64,000 nt of DNA. Origin: Aphelocoma coerulescens (taxonomy: Eukaryota; Chordata; Aves; Passeriformes; Corvidae). Both the position numbers and the translations under genes were made by a program. Within the stretch, counting starts at the first letter, position 1. Every line of letters begins with the position of its first letter. The notes under the pieces are model-generated. The model did not search any database and was not told the origin of the DNA. It saw only the letters and a list, made by a program, of their open reading frames with translations. The stretch lies in NCBI RefSeq assembly GCF_041296385.1, contig NW_027183981.1:124001-188000 (forward strand). The letters are read 5' to 3'. Below are positions 60,187-64,000 of the stretch, one piece after another.

Positions 60187-62454
60187 CTCCCTGATGCACT
60201 CTGTCCTCCCCTTCTCAAAGGAGTAGACGGTGGCATCAGGACACACCTGTGTCCCAGCAGCTGGGTGCCCAGCCGGGAGCAGGAGCAGGGCTGGGGCTGC
60301 TCCCAAAGTTGCCCCGCCCCAATGCCAGAGCCGGACATATGCTGAGGGGGGGCTGGATCAGGCTTTATTGTCCAGCTGCATGCCAGGAGTGAGCACAAAA
60401 TCTACCTGCATTCTCTGCAGCATGCCATCCTGGAGCAGAGCCATTGCCAAAGGAAGCCGTGAGCCCGTGCCAAGCCAGTGCCGGAGTGGGATCCTAGCAG
60501 CACCTGTGGAAGCCGGGAGAGAGGAGCCCACCTGGAGCAGGTTCGTGCAGGATTAATCATCCCGTGGCTTCCCACCAGGGTCCTGTTGCTTCCAAAAGGC
60601 CCCACAGTGTCACTGTGGCCCCTCGGTTCCACCAGGTTCCATAGCGTCACTGTGGTGCCCAGGGTTCCGTCAGCTTCGCCAGCATCCCCACGGTCTGCAG
60701 AGCTCCCCGAGCTTCTGTGGTGTCACAGTGGAGGCAGGGTTGCATCAGGTTCCATAGCATCAGCACGGTCTCCAGGGCTCCCAGAGGTTCTGTGGTGTCA
60801 CAGTGGAGGCAGGGTTGCATCAGGTTCCATAGCATCACCACAGTCTCCAGGGCTCCCTGAGCTTCTGTGGTGTCACAGTGGAGGCAGGGTTGCATCAGGT
60901 TCCATAGCATCAGCACGGTCTCCAGGGCTCCCAGAGGTTCTGTGGTGTCACAGAGGAGGCAGGGTTGCATCAGGTTCCATAGCATCACCACGGTCTCCAG
61001 GGCTCCAAGAGCTTCTGTGGTGTCACAGAGGAGGCAGGGTTGCATCAGGTTCAATAGCATCAGCACGGTCTCCAGGGCTCCCCTGAGCTTCTGTGGTGGT
61101 GTCACAGAGGAGCCAGGCTTCCTTGTAGTTCCCCAGCATCACAAAGGCTCTCCTGGGAGCCACGGGTCACAAAGCACCGTGGGCTCTGTGCAGCCCCGCT
61201 GTGTCACAATGGCCGCTGGCTTCCACGAGCCCCCGCAGTGTCCCAGTGGGCCCCGTGGCTTTAGGAGTGGGTGGCTGGGAGTTGGTGCCAGCGGCTGGGG
61301 GAGCAGCAGCAGGGACTGTGTGTGGACAGTGCCATGGCCACTTGTGTGGCCACTGGTGTCTCTGTGCCAGGCACAGCCGTGGTGTGTAACACCGGCTCTG
61401 GGTCCTTTGGCTGTGCAGGTGGCAGTCACGGCCTGGAGCAGGGCTGCTCCCGGGGGACAGCCTGGGGCAGGAGGCTGCTGGAGATTCATTCCCCACACTC
61501 CTTGTCATGAGGTGCTCAGAGTGATTGGAAAGGCTGTTGGCAGCAGGCAGTTCTCTGGGTTCAAGCTGTGGAGCTGTCAGCGGGAATGCAAAGGCCAAGC
61601 TGGTGAGCCTTTTGTCCTGGTGCCTTTAGTGTGTGAGCAGTCCCTGGTGCCGTTGTCTTTGGATCCTGAGTGTGGGAGAGGCAAGGCTTAGGATGGTGCG
61701 TAGAGCTGAGAAGGAAAGTGCCGAGAGCAGCGTGTGTGCTGCTGCTTTGAGGGGTGCAGTTGAAGTTGTAGGCAGCAAGAGCTTTCTCAGCTGGCCCTTT
61801 TGTGAGCTCTGCTTTTGCCAGATGACTTCCATCTTACCCTCTTACCATCTTAGCCTCTCATTTTTGCATATCCCAAACCCCCTTCCAAACATCCAGCAGC
61901 TGCTTGTAAAGAAGAAGTCCTAGAACAAAAAGCCAGTGCTGCCTTTCATAGCCCCTTTGCTGTCTATGAAGTAGAGGAAAGAAGCTAGTGAGACGCACTT
62001 TCTTTCTCAACTCCATAGAGCGCATCCTTCTCTCAAGGTGGCAGAGTCCTTGGCGGAAGTGAAGCATCTGCAGCTGCAGTTCAGACTGAGAGATGTGCCA
62101 GGACAGGAAACATTTGCTGACCTTCCCTGTTCCCTGTGCAACATGATTCTCGCATCCCAGTCACTTTCACATACCTTCGGTATCCCTGAGTCCAAGCAGC
62201 TAAAGCTCACAGAGACAGAAGTGTCAGGAAGGAAAACGTTGCAAAAGCACCCCCTTCTGTTATCAGCATATAAATTGTGCACAACAGGCTGCGGCACCGA
62301 ACCTTCCTTCTCAGATAGACATGCCATCACACTTTTCACTCTTGCAGCTCGGTTGAAAAGCTCCAGCAGCTGCTCCCGCAATAGCAAAAGGTTCTAGAAG
62401 TGAAAGCCAGTTTGGGGCTGCACCTTCTCCTTGCCGCATGTAAGCCACACCAAA
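60187..62454 (+). repeat. Unit 28, 5-copy beta class
   Basis: 2268 bp, minisatellite 60720-61098. Markers G,G,C,G,G; counterpart of unit 23 without its private G-run change. Confidence 0.97.
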
Positions 62455-64000
62455 CTCCCTGATGCACTCTGTCCTCCCCTTCTCAAAGGAGTAGACGGTG
62501 GCATCAGGACACACCTGTGTCCCAGCAGCTGGGTGCCCAGCCGGGAGCAGGAGCAGGGCTGGGGCTGCTCCCAAAGTTGCCCCGCCCCAATGCCAGAGCC
62601 GGACATATGCTGAGGGGGGGCTGGATCAGGCTTTATTGTCCAGCTGCATGCCAGGAGTGAGCACAAAATCTACCTGCATTCTCTGCAGCATGCCATCCTG
62701 GAGCAGAGCCATTGCCAAAGGAAGCCGTGAGCCCGTGCCAAGCCAGTGCCGGAGTGGGATCCTAGCAGCACCTGTGGAAGCCGGGAGAGAGGAGCCCACC
62801 TGGAGCAGGTTCGTGCAGGATTAATCATCCCGTGGCTTCCCACCAGGGTCCTGTTGCTTCCAAAAGGCCCCACAGTGTCACTGTGGCCCCTCGGTTCCAC
62901 CAGGTTCCATAGCGTCACTGTGGTGCCCAGGGTTCCGTCAGCTTCGCCAGCATCCCCACGGTCTGCAGAGCTCCCCGAGCTTCTGTGGTGTCACAGTGGA
63001 GGCAGGGTTGCATCAGGTTCCATAGCATCAGCACGGTCTCCAGGGCTCCCAGAGGTTCTGTGGTGTCACAGTGGAGGCAGGGTTGCATCAGGTTCCATAG
63101 CATCACCACAGTCTCCAGGGCTCCCTGAGCTTCTGTGGTGTCACAGTGGAGGCAGGGTTGCATCAGGTTCCATAGCATCAGCACGGTCTCCAGGGCTCCA
63201 AGAGCTTCTGTGGTGTCACAGAGGAGGCAGGGTTGCATCAGGTTCAATAGCATCAGCACGGTCTCCAGGGCTCCCCTGAGCTTCTGTGGTGGTGTCACAG
63301 AGGAGCCAGGCTTCCTTGTAGTTCCCCAGCATCACAAAGGCTCTCCTGGGAGCCACGGGTCACAAAGCACCGTGGGCTCTGTGCAGCCCCGCTGTGTCAC
63401 AATGGCCGCTGGCTTCCACGAGCCCCCGCAGTGTCCCAGTGGGCCCCGTGGCTTTAGGAGTGGGTGGCTGGGAGTTGGTGCCAGCGGCTGGGGGAGCAGC
63501 AGCAGGGACTGTGTGTGGACAGTGCCATGGCCACTTGTGTGGCCACTGGTGTCTCTGTGCCAGGCACAGCCGTGGTGTGTAACACCGGCTCTGGGTCCTT
63601 TGGCTGTGCAGGTGGCAGTCACGGCCTGGAGCAGGGCTGCTCCCGGGGGACAGCCTGGGGCAGGAGGCTGCTGGAGATTCATTCCCCACACTCCTTGTCA
63701 TGAGGTGCTCAGAGTGATTGGAAAGGCTGTTGGCAGCAGGCAGTTCTCTGGGTTCAAGCTGTGGAGCTGTCAGCGGGAATGCAAAGGCCAAGCTGGTGAG
63801 CCTTTTGTCCTGGTGCCTTTAGTGTGTGAGCAGTCCCTGGTGCCGTTGTCTTTGGATCCTGAGTGTGGGAGAGGCAAGGCTTAGGATGGTGCGTAGAGCT
63901 GAGAAGGAAAGTGCCGAGAGCAGCGTGTGTGCTGCTGCTTTGAGGGGTGCAGTTGAAGTTGTAGGCAGCAAGAGCTTTCTCAGCTGGCCCTTTTGTGAGC
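62455..64000 (+). repeat. Unit 29, 4-copy 4b class, cut by the window edge
   Basis: Only the first 1546 bases are present. Minisatellite 62988-63291 with the C/D junction. m1 and m2 are G,G; m3 to m5 lie beyond the window, so the array continues past 64000. Confidence 0.96.

Larger units (their letters stand above)
1..64000 (+). repeat. Macrosatellite array, 28 full units plus one partial, head to tail
   Basis: The sequence starting at base 1 (CTCCCTGATGCACTCTG) recurs at 2269, 4462, 6655, 8848 and so on to 62455, always in the same orientation and with nothing between units. Spacings take only three values: 2268, 2193 and 1968 bp. Unit phase is arbitrary because both window edges fall inside the array. 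Units differ by few substitutions; no indel other than whole 75-bp steps was noticed. No transposon insertion interrupts the array. Comparable human macrosatellites are D4Z4 (3.3 kb) and DXZ4 (3 kb), but I see no sequence relation to either. The source organism is not determinable from the sequence alone. Confidence 0.98.

Noticed and set aside
1..64000. Bacterial or phage origin, suggested by dense GTG/TTG-started frames
   Set aside because: No ribosome-binding-site pattern, no recognisable bacterial protein, and every long frame is a by-product of a repeated, stop-poor sequence.
1..64000. Endogenous retrovirus or LINE as the repeated unit
   Set aside because: No LTR pairs, no reverse transcriptase, integrase or gag-like frame, and no poly(A) or target-site duplications at unit junctions.

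Overview
The whole 64 kb is the inside of one tandem array. It holds 28 complete units and one partial unit of a roughly 2.2-kb repeat, all head to tail in the same orientation, with no unique flank at either edge. Units are 2268 bp (17 copies), 2193 bp (10 complete copies plus the partial last one) or 1968 bp (1 copy). By eye they are nearly identical: only a handful of shared polymorphic positions and about a dozen private substitutions were found. I recognise no protein-coding gene, tRNA, rRNA, transposon or CRISPR array. The scale, GC-rich composition, lack of long ATG-initiated ORFs and eukaryote-style splice, poly(A) and TATA-like signals point to a macrosatellite in a eukaryotic nuclear genome. 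A vertebrate, perhaps a bird, is my best guess, but that is an impression of style and not a demonstrated assignment.

The repeat is nested on at least four levels. (1) A 37/38-bp minisatellite monomer starts with GTGTCAC or GCATCA. (2) A 75-bp dimer (37+38) is present in 5, 4 or 1 near-perfect copies per unit and accounts for all length variation: 2268-2193=75 and 2193-1968=225=3x75. (3) The 2.2-kb unit carries older, degenerate 37-bp monomers on both sides of the 75-bp block. (4) Multi-unit blocks recur, notably a 6729-bp trimer.

Layout of one unit, using unit 1 coordinates: 1-420 is non-minisatellite sequence with a minus-strand AATAAA and a GC box; 421-533 holds three degenerate monomers; 534-912 holds the 75-bp block; 913 to about 1088 holds five degenerate monomers; 1089-2268 is non-minisatellite sequence with minus-strand splice-like signals and a plus-strand GATA/TATA-like cluster. 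Units are described with classes: 5-copy gamma (A at the third-copy marker), 5-copy beta (G), beta-Y (beta plus a G-to-A change), 4-copy 4a, 4b and 4c (three different junctions), and 1-copy delta.

Unit markers, in unit 1 coordinates, are m1 (740, G/A), m2 (1198, G/A), m3 (1653, T/C), m4 (2055, C/G) and m5 (2073, C/G). Class order from unit 1 to 29: gamma, 4a, 4a, 4b, beta-Y, gamma, 4b, beta-Y, gamma, delta, 4a, 4b, beta-Y, gamma, beta-Y, gamma, gamma, 4c, beta, 4b, gamma, 4b, beta, beta-Y, gamma, gamma, 4b, beta, 4b. The pattern indicates concerted evolution by unequal exchange and gene conversion. Whether the array makes a transcript is open; the best candidate is a spliced, probably non-coding, minus-strand RNA ending at the AATAAA of each unit.
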